Shown one piece after another: positions 8,481-17,216 of a stretch of 64,000 nucleotides of DNA (within the stretch, counting starts at the first letter, position 1; each line of letters starts with the position of its first letter). Source of the stretch: UBA4093 sp036676455 (lineage in GTDB: Bacteria; Cyanobacteriota; Sericytochromatia; S15B-MN24; UBA4093); the NCBI GenBank assembly GCA_036676455.1, contig JAKFCW010000116.1, forward strand, positions 62,001 to 126,000. The letters run 5' to 3'. The position numbers and the translations under genes are program-made. Under the pieces are notes generated by a model. That model saw nothing but the letters and a program-made list of their open reading frames with translations, made no database searches and was not told the DNA's origin.

Positions 8481-9803
8481 ATGTCTCACATCGCGCATGA
8501 CTCCAGTGCATCGCCTCCCAAACCGGAGGTCTCGGTCACCCTGAAGCGTGACGGGCTTGAAGCGTGGATCGCCGTCACTCCGCCTACCCCCGTCCCCCTG
8601 GCCGAACTCGAGGAGCGGATCCAGCAGTGTGGCGTCAGCCGTGGGCTCGACCGCGACCTGCTCAGACGAATTGCTGGAGATCCTCCTGAAACGCCCGTGC
8701 TGATTGCCAAGGGAAGGCTTCCCCAATCCGGGGCTCCCGCTCGTATCGACTACGTTTTCCAAGCACCACCGAGCGTCGGCATCGAAGCCGTCACCGAACT
8801 GGCCCGAGTCGATTTCCACGATGGCCATGTCACTCAGGTCCTGCAGGGGCAGGTCTTGGCCCGCAAGACCCCGGCAACTGCAGGGACTCCAGGATACACC
8901 GTGACCGGCCAGGTTCTCCCCGCCACCCTTGGCGCCGATGCAAACTTTGACATCGGCAAGAACGTCACCCTGAGCCAAGACAAGCTGGAGGCGCTCGCGG
9001 GTATCAGTGGTCTTCCCATGTTCGAGGGGGGCAAACTCACCATCGTTCCCGCCTTCACGGTGGGGAACGTCGACTTCTCCACCGGCAGCATCGTCTTCCA
9101 GGGTTCCGTGATCATCAAAGGAAACGTCATGGCAGGCTTCTCGGTGGTCGCCACCGAGAACATCGAGGTGGATGGGTTTGTTGAAGGCGGAACCTTGCGA
9201 GCCGTCGGCAGCATTCACGTCAAAGGGGGTGTCCGTCAACACGCAGTGCTGGAGGCCGACCGTATCCATGCGCGCTACGTAGACACGGCCTCCACCTTGA
9301 AGGCCCTGGGAGACATCCAGATCGATAAGGATGCCGTGCAGAGCACACTGTCGGCAGGTGGCAAGATCAGCGTTGGCCAGCGCCTCGTCGGTGGCCATGC
9401 GAGCGCGGGCTCGCAGATCGAGGCGGGGCAAATCGGCCACCCGAGCGAACCCCCCACCCATGTGGAAATCGTGCTTTTCAAGGCCAGCAAGCAGTCCGAG
9501 GAGTTAAACGCCGAGATCAGCAACTTGCAAAGTGTCCTGGCCTTGGTGGAGGAACGTCTCCAACTGGAGCAGACGACCCCGAGCGCAGCCCTGGGAAAGC
9601 TACTCCAGCAACGGATCGCGCTGGGCCTCGCGATTAAGCAGCTCGAGCTTCATCAGCAGGAACCCTGTTCCATGCCGCATATCATGGTGAAAGGTGAGAT
9701 CTACCCCGGGGTCTTGCTGAGCATCCACCACACGACTCAACCGATCATGAGCAAGCTCACCGGCAAGACCTTCAAATGGACGGAAGAAGGGATCACCCAC
9801 TGA
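8481..9803 (+). CDS. FapA / DUF342 family protein
   Basis: 440 aa. The N-terminal half is a DUF342-type domain with the characteristic PATAGTPGYTVTGQVLPA segment (about 132-149). It is followed by repeated short beta strands typical of the FapA right-handed beta-helix (GNVDFSTGSIVFQGSVIIKGNV, VEGGTLRAVGSIHVKGGV). A coiled coil (about 333-380) and a short tail end the protein. FapA-type proteins are linked to surface, motility and cell-division control, and the biochemical role is poorly defined. The ribosome site is weak. It appears to be a single-gene unit. Confidence 0.85.
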   Translation: MSHIAHDSSASPPKPEVSVTLKRDGLEAWIAVTPPTPVPLAELEERIQQCGVSRGLDRDLLRRIAGDPPETPVLIAKGRLPQSGAPARIDYVFQAPPSVGIEAVTELARVDFHDGHVTQVLQGQVLARKTPATAGTPGYTVTGQVLPATLGADANFDIGKNVTLSQDKLEALAGISGLPMFEGGKLTIVPAFTVGNVDFSTGSIVFQGSVIIKGNVMAGFSVVATENIEVDGFVEGGTLRAVGSIHVKGGVRQHAVLEADRIHARYVDTASTLKALGDIQIDKDAVQSTLSAGGKISVGQRLVGGHASAGSQIEAGQIGHPSEPPTHVEIVLFKASKQSEELNAEISNLQSVLALVEERLQLEQTTPSAALGKLLQQRIALGLAIKQLELHQQEPCSMPHIMVKGEIYPGVLLSIHHTTQPIMSKLTGKTFKWTEEGITH

Positions 9804-10042
9804 GTCTTGGCTATGCTCGGGCGTGGGCTTCATCACGGCAGGCCTCCTTCTTCAGCTTCCCCCGCCATCCTCACTTGTCTAAGCTCCGAAGTTTACTTCC
9901 GAGCTAGAGGTGGCGCACGGATCCCCCATCGGTTAGCTTAGTTAATAGTGTTCGAATACTATCCCGTAAGGGGTACCGATTGGCCTCGACTCGATTGAAT
10001 TGAGGCGAGGCCTTTGCAAGGGGGCGTTCGAGCATCGGCTGG

Positions 10043-11104
10043 CTAGATCGTTTCCACGGTCCCATCGAGCAGCTCTTGTGCCTCCCAGAGGCCGACCACA
10101 TCGAGCGTGCGCCTGAACCATCGCAGGCTCCCCTGGAAGATCGATTGGTAGACGTTCGTCAGGAGGGAGAAGCGATAGTCCCAGAGGCACTGCTCCCAGG
10201 CATAGTGCTTGACTCCTCGCGCCAGGAGTCGCTGGTGATAACGCCGTAGCAACGCGAGGTCGCGGCTTCGGCGGTCCGCGGCGTCAACCGACAGCAAGGC
10301 GAACATCAGGTCGTGCGGCCCCAGGCCACGTTTGACCTGGCCCCAGTCGATGACTTTGATCGGGCTGAGCGCGTCGGGTTGCCTGGCGATGAAGACGTTG
10401 CCGAGGAGATGAAAATCGCCATGCAGCAGCGTCAGGCCACGATCGTCGACGGTACGCTGGATGAAAGCGGCGGCCCATCGAGCGTCCAGTCGCGCGAGGA
10501 GTTGAGCTTCGCCCTCTCTGAACTCAGCTCCAAACGCCGAGCGGAACCGCGAGACGGCAGTCCGCGCTGATGCCTCGTTTGTCCGAAGCCCCTGGGGCGG
10601 AATCGCCTGCGCCATTCGCATCACGGTGTCCTCCGGCTGGAGGAAGGCCGCGGTGTCAAGCATGGGAGACTCCCACCACTGGGCATGGAAGTCGGCCAGG
10701 GTGTCGACGAGGAGGTCAAGCCAAGCATCGGCCATGGGGGACGCGACCGGCTGATAGCAAGTCGCGAGATCCTCGATCAAGAGCACACAGGTTTCAGCGG
10801 CGGGATCGTCGATGAGGCCGTAGAGCGAGGGGGCGATGGACAGGCGAAGTGCCGGTGTGATCCGCCGATAAGCCAGGACTTCCTGCAACCCTCCTCGCTG
10901 GTACCACTCCGGGCCATAGATCTTGCAAATCATGGTCTCGGGCATGCCCTGCGAGGTCTCGTCGCGATAACGAAGCCGGCACCGGTAGACGGCGGTGGCC
11001 AATGCGTGAAACTGTTCGCCCTCTTCCACGGCGATAACTTCGCCAGCATGCAGGAATCCACCCACATGCAGAGCTTTGATGATGGCAGCAGCGGTCGGGA
11101 ACAT
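10043..11104 (-). CDS. Aminoglycoside/choline-kinase-like (ecdysteroid-kinase-type) phosphotransferase
   Basis: 353 aa with a protein-kinase-like fold. The catalytic loop is HGDFHLLGNVF (HGD at 228-230, Asn 236) and the metal-binding Asp is in VIDWGQ (Asp 253). MICKIYGPEW (about 58-67) supplies the ATP-binding Lys. The C-terminal half (HDLMFALLSVDAADRR, YHQRLLARGVKHYAWEQC) fits the CHK/DUF1679-like branch that phosphorylates small hydroxylated molecules. Substrate unknown. It is divergent from the DAG-kinase-like gene, so they may share a control region at 11105-11336. Confidence 0.8.
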   Translation of the reverse strand: MFPTAAAIIKALHVGGFLHAGEVIAVEEGEQFHALATAVYRCRLRYRDETSQGMPETMICKIYGPEWYQRGGLQEVLAYRRITPALRLSIAPSLYGLIDDPAAETCVLLIEDLATCYQPVASPMADAWLDLLVDTLADFHAQWWESPMLDTAAFLQPEDTVMRMAQAIPPQGLRTNEASARTAVSRFRSAFGAEFREGEAQLLARLDARWAAAFIQRTVDDRGLTLLHGDFHLLGNVFIARQPDALSPIKVIDWGQVKRGLGPHDLMFALLSVDAADRRSRDLALLRRYHQRLLARGVKHYAWEQCLWDYRFSLLTNVYQSIFQGSLRWFRRTLDVVGLWEAQELLDGTVETI

Positions 11105-11336
11105 GCCGCCATGGTAGCACCCCGTCCGTCACAGTGCTCGACATGCCCCCCGCAGAGGCCGAATCACCCGGGGCCCTTCCCGGGTACAATGCGCTTGGTT
11201 GCTTGCCTTCAGCCACGCATCCCACCCGATCGGGCGAATCGGCGCCAAATCTTCAGCAGAACTTAACCAGGATCTAACCCTTGCGAAGGACGTAGCGGCG
11301 ACAATTCAAGCAGCAAGAGGTGAGGGGAGAGGGAAT

Positions 11337-12332
11337 TTGCGCAAGATCACGGTACTCGTCAACCGCGCGGCCCGCAACGGCTGCGATCGCCGTCGGCTCG
11401 ACGCGATTCGCCAGGAATTCGCCGATAGCGACCTGACCATCCACACGCCCGACTCCTACGAGGCGCTCATCCAGGCCGCCAAGGACACGACCACCGACGG
11501 CACCGACCTCGTCATCGTCGTCGGCGGAGACGGCACCGTCAACGCAGTCGCCAACCAGCTCGCCCACAGCCCCGTCCCCCTGGGCATCGTCCCCGCCGGC
11601 ACCGCCAACGACCTCGCCACCCTGCTCGGCATCCCCGTCAACCCCCGCAAGGCCTGCCGCGTCATCAGCCAGGGCGCCGCCACCCCCATCGACCTCATCC
11701 GCGTCAACGGCCGCTACTTCGCCACCGCCGGCGGTCTCGGCGTCCTCAGCGACACCGCCGTGGGAGTCAACCTCCTGAAAGCCCGCGAAGGCGCCGTCCG
11801 CAAGACCACCAAGCTGCTCGGCAGCCTCGTCTACGTGCTTTACAGCTTCATGCTGCTGCTGTTCTCGCGCCGGATCCTCAGCGACTTCACGATCACGCTG
11901 GACGGAGAGGACCTCGGCACCATGCGCTCCGTGGCCCTCTTCGTGAACAACCAGCCCACCATCGGCAAACTGGTCGTCTCGTGCCCCGATGCCAAGGTGA
12001 CCGACGGCAAGCTCGGGCTCTGCGTCATGCGCGAGCGCAACCGCCTCCAGTCCATCTTCACCGTCATCCTGATGAGCCTCAAGGGCACGCATACCCGCCG
12101 CAAGGACATCGTGATGCGCGACGGAGCGACCCTGCGGATCGCCTCGCCCGAGCCCAAGGTCTTCATCGGCGACGGAGAAGTGCTGGCCGAGACGACCGAC
12201 CTGTCGATCAGCGTCGTGCCCCTGGCCCTGCGCGTGATCTCGGGACGGCTACTTGCGGATGACGCCTACCTCGAGGTTCGCGTAAAGGAAGGCGCGGTCC
12301 CGCGTCAAGAGCTCGGCGCCGCGTTCCGCTAA
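11337..12332 (+). CDS. Diacylglycerol-kinase-like lipid kinase (DagK/YegS family)
   Basis: 331 aa from a TTG at 11337 preceded by GGGGAGAGGG. The frame runs back to 11199, but the family begins at RKITVLVNRAARNG. The signature GGDGT is at about 63-67 and GIVPAGTANDLATLLGIP follows, then the usual beta-sandwich C-terminal domain (TITLDGEDLGTMRSVALFVNN, VFIGDGEVLAETTDLSISV). The family uses ATP to phosphorylate diacylglycerol, sphingosine or related lipids at the inner membrane. The 3' end overlaps the convergent BtaA-like gene by 84 bp. Next to BtaA- and UbiA-like genes, a role in making or recycling a special lipid is likely. Confidence 0.85.
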   Translation: MRKITVLVNRAARNGCDRRRLDAIRQEFADSDLTIHTPDSYEALIQAAKDTTTDGTDLVIVVGGDGTVNAVANQLAHSPVPLGIVPAGTANDLATLLGIPVNPRKACRVISQGAATPIDLIRVNGRYFATAGGLGVLSDTAVGVNLLKAREGAVRKTTKLLGSLVYVLYSFMLLLFSRRILSDFTITLDGEDLGTMRSVALFVNNQPTIGKLVVSCPDAKVTDGKLGLCVMRERNRLQSIFTVILMSLKGTHTRRKDIVMRDGATLRIASPEPKVFIGDGEVLAETTDLSISVVPLALRVISGRLLADDAYLEVRVKEGAVPRQELGAAFR

Positions 12333-13406
12333 CCGCTCGAGCTGAGGCACCTCCGAGGGAATCGCCCGCGCCAAGAGCGTGTTCCAGTTGGCCATGCGGG
12401 CGCCGTTACGCCCCGTGCGCACGATCTCCTCGTGCAGCCGAACGAAGATCGGGGTCTGGATCCAGTCGAAGAGGTTGGAGACGTTGAACCGCGTGAACGT
12501 GTCATCGGGCACGCTCAGGAGGTACTGCTCGATCTCGCCGGTGACGATCTCCACGCGGTCGACCCGCGCGCGCATCGTCTCGAAGTTCTCGCGCGCCAGG
12601 TACGCCGGCAGGTTGTCCTCGTCGAGGTAGCGCCCCAGCAGGATCAGCGCCAGGAAGTAGTTGCTGCGCGACGGGATGCGCGTGAAGGCATGCTCGGCTC
12701 GGCCCCGGAAGATCTTGCCGAAGTCCCGGAAGTCCACCAGCCGGAAATGCTCCTTGTCCTTGGTCCGCGTCATCACCGTCCGGCTGAAGAAGACGTCGAA
12801 CATGGTCCGCCAGAGCGGCCCGTCGATCTCACGGTCGTAATACGTGCGCTGCGCGTCCAGCGACTCGCATGCGAAGAAGCGCATGATCCGCTTCTTGCCG
12901 TAAAGCAGGCGCATGAGCGATCCGAAGGCCAGAAGGTAACGTTCCAGGCGGCCTGCCACCAGAACCCCTCGGTCGAGCAGCTTCACATTCGCGTCCCAGA
13001 ACGCCTGAGCCTCCGGCGAAAGGTCACCGCGTAGCTTCTGGTAAAGCGCGTTGCTGCGCTTCGAGGGGCAAACGCCGAGGATCTCGAGCATCTCGCCGTG
13101 GTCGAGGGCCTTGAACGCGGCAATCTTGAGGCGCAGCAAGTGGTTCTGGCTGGCGTTGAAGTCGAGGGCGACGACCCTTGCTGGGTCGTGACGCAAGAGG
13201 TCGAGGGTATTGCAGCCCCCCGAGGTGATCGAGAAGCAGACATCCCCGGGGCCGACCTGTAAGGCCTCCTGGAGAATCGCCGGATCCTCCCAGCAGTTGC
13301 TGTAACCGATGCTCTTGAAGAAGGGACGGTCCGCGACCTCGCTGCGAAGCGTCCGGGTGGCAAACGTGGAAGGCTGGGGGGCTTGCGCAGAAAGGGTATC
13401 GGTCAC
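12249..13406 (-). CDS. BtaA-like S-adenosylmethionine:diacylglycerol 3-amino-3-carboxypropyl transferase (DUF3419)
   Basis: 385 aa, GTG start. The family hallmarks are IGYSNCWEDP (about 32-41), the SAM-site SITSGGCNTLDLL (about 59-71), LDFNASQNHLLRLKIAA, and the C-terminal FNVSNLFDW segment. BtaA moves the 3-amino-3-carboxypropyl group of SAM to diacylglycerol, the first step of betaine lipid (DGTS) synthesis. The usual partner N-methyltransferase BtaB is not in the window, so the product may remain a homoserine-type lipid or be changed by the neighbouring cluster. It is transcribed divergently from the UbiA-like gene. Confidence 0.85.
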   Translation of the reverse strand: MTDTLSAQAPQPSTFATRTLRSEVADRPFFKSIGYSNCWEDPAILQEALQVGPGDVCFSITSGGCNTLDLLRHDPARVVALDFNASQNHLLRLKIAAFKALDHGEMLEILGVCPSKRSNALYQKLRGDLSPEAQAFWDANVKLLDRGVLVAGRLERYLLAFGSLMRLLYGKKRIMRFFACESLDAQRTYYDREIDGPLWRTMFDVFFSRTVMTRTKDKEHFRLVDFRDFGKIFRGRAEHAFTRIPSRSNYFLALILLGRYLDEDNLPAYLARENFETMRARVDRVEIVTGEIEQYLLSVPDDTFTRFNVSNLFDWIQTPIFVRLHEEIVRTGRNGARMANWNTLLARAIPSEVPQLERLAERGAELLTRDRAFLYANLEVGVIRK

Positions 13407-13559
13407 GGTCGCATCTCTCGCTTTTCTACTTTCTAGCCGCCGGCGCTAGTCAGGAGACTTGTACCACGAAGGAAGCCTCCCTTAGCATGCTGACTTCAAG
13501 CTTTCATTCAGGCCACCAACCGGGTAAAACTAGGAAGTGACGTCCAGAGAGGAGTTTCA

Positions 13560-14507
13560 ATGGCCACCCAAGCGGTCACCTTGCCCTTCATCAAGCGCTT
13601 CAAGCTATACCTCGACGAGCGCTTCCCGCTCGCGACCCACCTGGTGGTCGTCCTCGCCTTCTTCTTCAGCAGCTACCTGCTCTCCGAGCGGCTGCTGCGG
13701 CCGGGAGAGTCGCTGTTCGGATTGCAGGCGATCGCCGGCATGGTCACCGTCCTCTTCGCCCTCTTCTTCCTGCGCGTCCTCGACGAGTTCAAGGACTACG
13801 AAAAGGACCTCGTCGGACACCCCGACCGCATCGTCTCCCAGGGCATCATGCCGCTCTCCGAGCTCAAGGTCATCGGCCTCGTCGTCGTGGGCGCCATGCT
13901 CGCCCTCAACGCCCTGGTCGGCCTGCACGCACTGGCAGCTTGTCTGGTTGTCATCGGCTTCGCGCTGTTGATGTTCAAGGAGTTCTTCGTCGGCGAATGG
14001 CTGAACAAGCACCTCGTCGTCTACGCGTTGACGCATCAGCTCATCACTCCACTGATCTGTCTTTATGTTTACATGCTGGTCGCCTTCCCCACCGGCGGGG
14101 GCTGGAACCCCTGGTTCTGGCTGCAGCTGGCCATGGGCGCCGGCACCGGCCTCGGCTGGGAGATGTCCCGCAAGATCCGCTTCCCCGAGGAAGAGCATGA
14201 GCAGGTCGACACCTACTCCAAGCACTTCGGCTACGAAGCCGCCTCGGCCCTCGCCTTCACCATCCTCATGGCCGGAGCCCTCTGCGCCCTCGCCCTCGCG
14301 CTCGTGCTGCGCTTCCCCCCCTACGTCTTCGTGATCTTCGTCCTGGGCCTGACCGCCGCCGAGATCGGCTTCGTGCGCTTCTGGCGCAAGCCCACCGCCA
14401 AGGGCGCCCGCAAGCTAGGCGACTGGGCCGCCGTCATGATGCTCACCAGCTACCTCACCATCGCGCTCGGCTCGCTGGCCGGGCAGGCCTTCCACCTCGC
14501 GTTCTAG
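13560..14507 (+). CDS. UbiA-family membrane prenyl/alkyl transferase
   Basis: 315 aa with about eight membrane segments. The first Asp-rich motif is D75-x-x-x-D79-x-x-x-D83 (LDEFKDYEKD). The second is unusual, in the EMSRKIRFPEEE region (about 201-212), with Glu where UbiA enzymes usually have Asp. UbiA enzymes attach isoprenoid chains to aromatic or lipid acceptors using a Mg-diphosphate site. The altered second motif and the following dikinase gene suggest a non-quinone substrate. GAGGAG precedes the ATG. It is first in a run of six genes on the plus strand. Confidence 0.82.
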   Translation: MATQAVTLPFIKRFKLYLDERFPLATHLVVVLAFFFSSYLLSERLLRPGESLFGLQAIAGMVTVLFALFFLRVLDEFKDYEKDLVGHPDRIVSQGIMPLSELKVIGLVVVGAMLALNALVGLHALAACLVVIGFALLMFKEFFVGEWLNKHLVVYALTHQLITPLICLYVYMLVAFPTGGGWNPWFWLQLAMGAGTGLGWEMSRKIRFPEEEHEQVDTYSKHFGYEAASALAFTILMAGALCALALALVLRFPPYVFVIFVLGLTAAEIGFVRFWRKPTAKGARKLGDWAAVMMLTSYLTIALGSLAGQAFHLAF

Positions 14508-14531
14508 CGCCGCTTTGATAGGAGACCCCTC

Positions 14532-17216
14532 ATGACCCTCTCGCCACAGGCGCTCAGCCCGACGCAATCCCCTACCGAACGCGAGCTCGGCGGCAAGGCC
14601 GCCAACCTCACGATCCTCGCCGCCCAGGGCTTCCCCGTCCCGCGCTTCGTGACGGTTCCCGTGTCCACCTTCCGCGCGTTCATGCGCGACGCGGCCCTCT
14701 ACGACCCCATCCGATCCCTCCTCGCCGAGCTGGACTTCAAGCGCCCCGAGGCCGTATCGACAGCCAGCCGCACCATTCACGGCATGATCACCTCGCAGGC
14801 GATCCCCCCGACCCTGCACGCACCGATCCTCCGCGACGCCCAGGACTTCGGCGACGCCTTCGTCGCCGTGCGCTCCTCCGCTCTGGGTGAGGACGGCAGC
14901 AAGGACTCGTTCGCCGGTCAGATGGACTCCTTCCTCTTCGTGCGGGGCGAAGACGCCATCCTCGACTCGGTCCGCGCCTGCTGGGCCTCGGCATTCTCAG
15001 AGCGCGCGCTGAGCTACCGGCACATGAGGGGCGTGGATGTCCTGGCCATCGACATCGCGGTCGTGATCCAGGAGATGGTCCACCCCGAGGTCTCGGGCGT
15101 CATGTTCACCGCCGATCCCCTCACGGGCGATCGCGACCTCATCGTCATCAACGGCACCTATGGCGCCGGCGAGGGCATCGTCTCGGGCGCCCTCGACACC
15201 GACTCCTTCAAGGTCTCCAAGACCTCCCGCGAGGTCACCACCGAGCTGGTCTCCAAGCCCACGATGTTCGCCTTCGACTCCCAGCGCGGCCAGGGCACCC
15301 TCGAGGTTCCCGTCCCGATCGCCCTCCAGGAGGCCGCCTGCCTGACAAGCGAGCAAGCCCAGGAGCTGGCGCGGCTGGGAGCGGCCATCGAGGCGCACTA
15401 CGGCGCTCCCCAGGACATCGAGTGGGCACTCAGCGAGGGCCGGCTCTTCATCCTGCAATCCCGCCCCATCACCAACCTCAAGGTCCCGCAGGCCACGATC
15501 GGCCGCGAAATCGTCTGGGACAACTCCAACATCACCGAGTCCTACTCGGGCGTCACCTCTCCGCTGACCTTCTCGTTCGCCTCGCAGGCCTACAACATCG
15601 TCTACAACCAGGTCTGCCGCGCCCTGGGAATCTCCGACGACGTGATCCGCCAGAACGAGCAGACCTACCGCAACCTCTTGGGACTCGTGCGCGGACGGGT
15701 CTTCTACAACCTCGGCAACTGGTACCAGATGACCTCCCTGCTGCCCGGCTTCAACTACAACAAGGGCTTCATGGAGCAGATGATGGGCGTCAAGGAGAAA
15801 GGCGTCCATCAGAAGGAAAAGAAGGACTACCGCGAGCTTCCCAAGCTCCTGATGGTCGTCTTCCGGATGCTCGATCACTACCGCAAGATCGACGGCACCG
15901 TGGCCGGCTTCCAGGCAAACTTCAACACGGCCTACGGCGAGTACAAGACCTTCGACTGGAAGGCCATGCGCCCCGACGAGATCAAGGTCTGCTACCACGA
16001 TCTCGAGCAGCGCCTCTTGTGGCGCTGGCAGGCCCCCATCCTCACCGACATCTCGGCGATGGTCTTCTACGGCGTCCTGAAGAAGCTCTGCGTCGCCTGG
16101 TGCGGCGACGAGTCCGGCTCGCTGCAAAACGACCTCTTGTGCGGCGAGGGCGAGATCGAGTCCACCGAGCCCACCAAGGCCATCATGCGCATGGCGATCG
16201 CCGCCAAGGCCGACCCCAGCCTCAAGGCCTTCTTCGAGCAGACCCCCGACACCGAGATCTGGAGCCAGCTTCGCGGCACGGAGCGCTTCCCCGACATGCG
16301 CGCGCAGGTCCAGGACTTCCTCGACAAGTACGGCTACCGCTGCATGAACGAGCTCAAGCTCGAGGAGAAAAACCTCAAGGAAGACCCCAGCTTCGTCTTC
16401 GCCATGGTCAAGAACTACCTCAAGATGGAGAAGCTGGACATCGCCGCCATGGAGGCCAACGAGCGCAAGATCCGCGAGCAGGCCGAGCAGCTCGTCAAGG
16501 AGAAGCTGGGTGGCAACCCCTTACGCCTGGCGGTCTTCCGCTGGGTGGTCTTCAACGCCCGCCGCCACGTCAAGAACCGCGAGAACATGCGCTTCGCGCG
16601 CACCAAGATCTTCGGCATCCTGCGCGACATGTTCCAGTCCATCGGCGCCACCTTCGCGGCCTGGGACGTCCTCGACGACTCGCAGGACATCTTCTACCTG
16701 AACCTCGAGGAAATCTGGGGCTACATCCAGGGCACGGCCACCAGCACCAACCTCAAGGGCCTGGCCGCCCTGCGCAAGGCCGAGTTCGACCGCTACCGCC
16801 AGGAAGACGTCGACGACCGCTTCAAGACCTTTGGAACGGTCCACCACGCCAACCACTTCGAGGGCGATCGCTCCAGCGAACCCGACGACCCGAACCTCCT
16901 CAAGGGCATCAGCTGCTGCCCCGGCGTCGTCAAGACGACCGTGCGCGTCATCCGCTCGCCGGAAGACGACATGAGCCTCAACGGCCAGATCCTGGTCGCC
17001 GAGCGCACCGATCCCGGCTGGGTGCCGCTTTACCCCGCAGCTTCCGGGTTGCTCATCGAGCGCGGCAGCATCCTCAGCCACTCGGCCATCGTCGCCCGAG
17101 AGCTGGGCCTTCCCACCATCGTGGGCATCAAGAACCTGACCAAGCGCGTCAAGGACGGCCAGCTCGTCGAGATGGACGCCCGCCTGGGCATCGTCCGCCT
17201 CAACCCGGAGCCCTGA
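14532..17216 (+). CDS. PEP-synthase-like dikinase (ATP-grasp plus swivelling His domain, rifampin-phosphotransferase layout)
   Basis: 894 aa. The N-terminal PPDK ATP-grasp starts with GGKAANLTILAAQGFPVP (about 17-34), then VRSSALGEDGS and SGVMFTADPLTG. The middle (about 320-780) matches nothing I can name. The C-terminal mobile domain carries the phospho-His in GSILSHSAIVARELG (His at about 850). The protein stops there, without the PEP/pyruvate TIM barrel of true PEP synthase. That layout is known from rifampin phosphotransferase, which moves the beta-phosphate of ATP to an alcohol. A substrate within the lipid cluster is inferred. It follows the UbiA-like gene by 24 bp. Confidence 0.85.
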   Translation: MTLSPQALSPTQSPTERELGGKAANLTILAAQGFPVPRFVTVPVSTFRAFMRDAALYDPIRSLLAELDFKRPEAVSTASRTIHGMITSQAIPPTLHAPILRDAQDFGDAFVAVRSSALGEDGSKDSFAGQMDSFLFVRGEDAILDSVRACWASAFSERALSYRHMRGVDVLAIDIAVVIQEMVHPEVSGVMFTADPLTGDRDLIVINGTYGAGEGIVSGALDTDSFKVSKTSREVTTELVSKPTMFAFDSQRGQGTLEVPVPIALQEAACLTSEQAQELARLGAAIEAHYGAPQDIEWALSEGRLFILQSRPITNLKVPQATIGREIVWDNSNITESYSGVTSPLTFSFASQAYNIVYNQVCRALGISDDVIRQNEQTYRNLLGLVRGRVFYNLGNWYQMTSLLPGFNYNKGFMEQMMGVKEKGVHQKEKKDYRELPKLLMVVFRMLDHYRKIDGTVAGFQANFNTAYGEYKTFDWKAMRPDEIKVCYHDLEQRLLWRWQAPILTDISAMVFYGVLKKLCVAWCGDESGSLQNDLLCGEGEIESTEPTKAIMRMAIAAKADPSLKAFFEQTPDTEIWSQLRGTERFPDMRAQVQDFLDKYGYRCMNELKLEEKNLKEDPSFVFAMVKNYLKMEKLDIAAMEANERKIREQAEQLVKEKLGGNPLRLAVFRWVVFNARRHVKNRENMRFARTKIFGILRDMFQSIGATFAAWDVLDDSQDIFYLNLEEIWGYIQGTATSTNLKGLAALRKAEFDRYRQEDVDDRFKTFGTVHHANHFEGDRSSEPDDPNLLKGISCCPGVVKTTVRVIRSPEDDMSLNGQILVAERTDPGWVPLYPAASGLLIERGSILSHSAIVARELGLPTIVGIKNLTKRVKDGQLVEMDARLGIVRLNPEP

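Noticed and set aside
15422..17215. Upstream extension of the GNAT gene frame
   Set aside because: It overlaps the dikinase gene in another frame and reads as low-complexity Arg/Pro; the real start is the coupled ATG at 17216.
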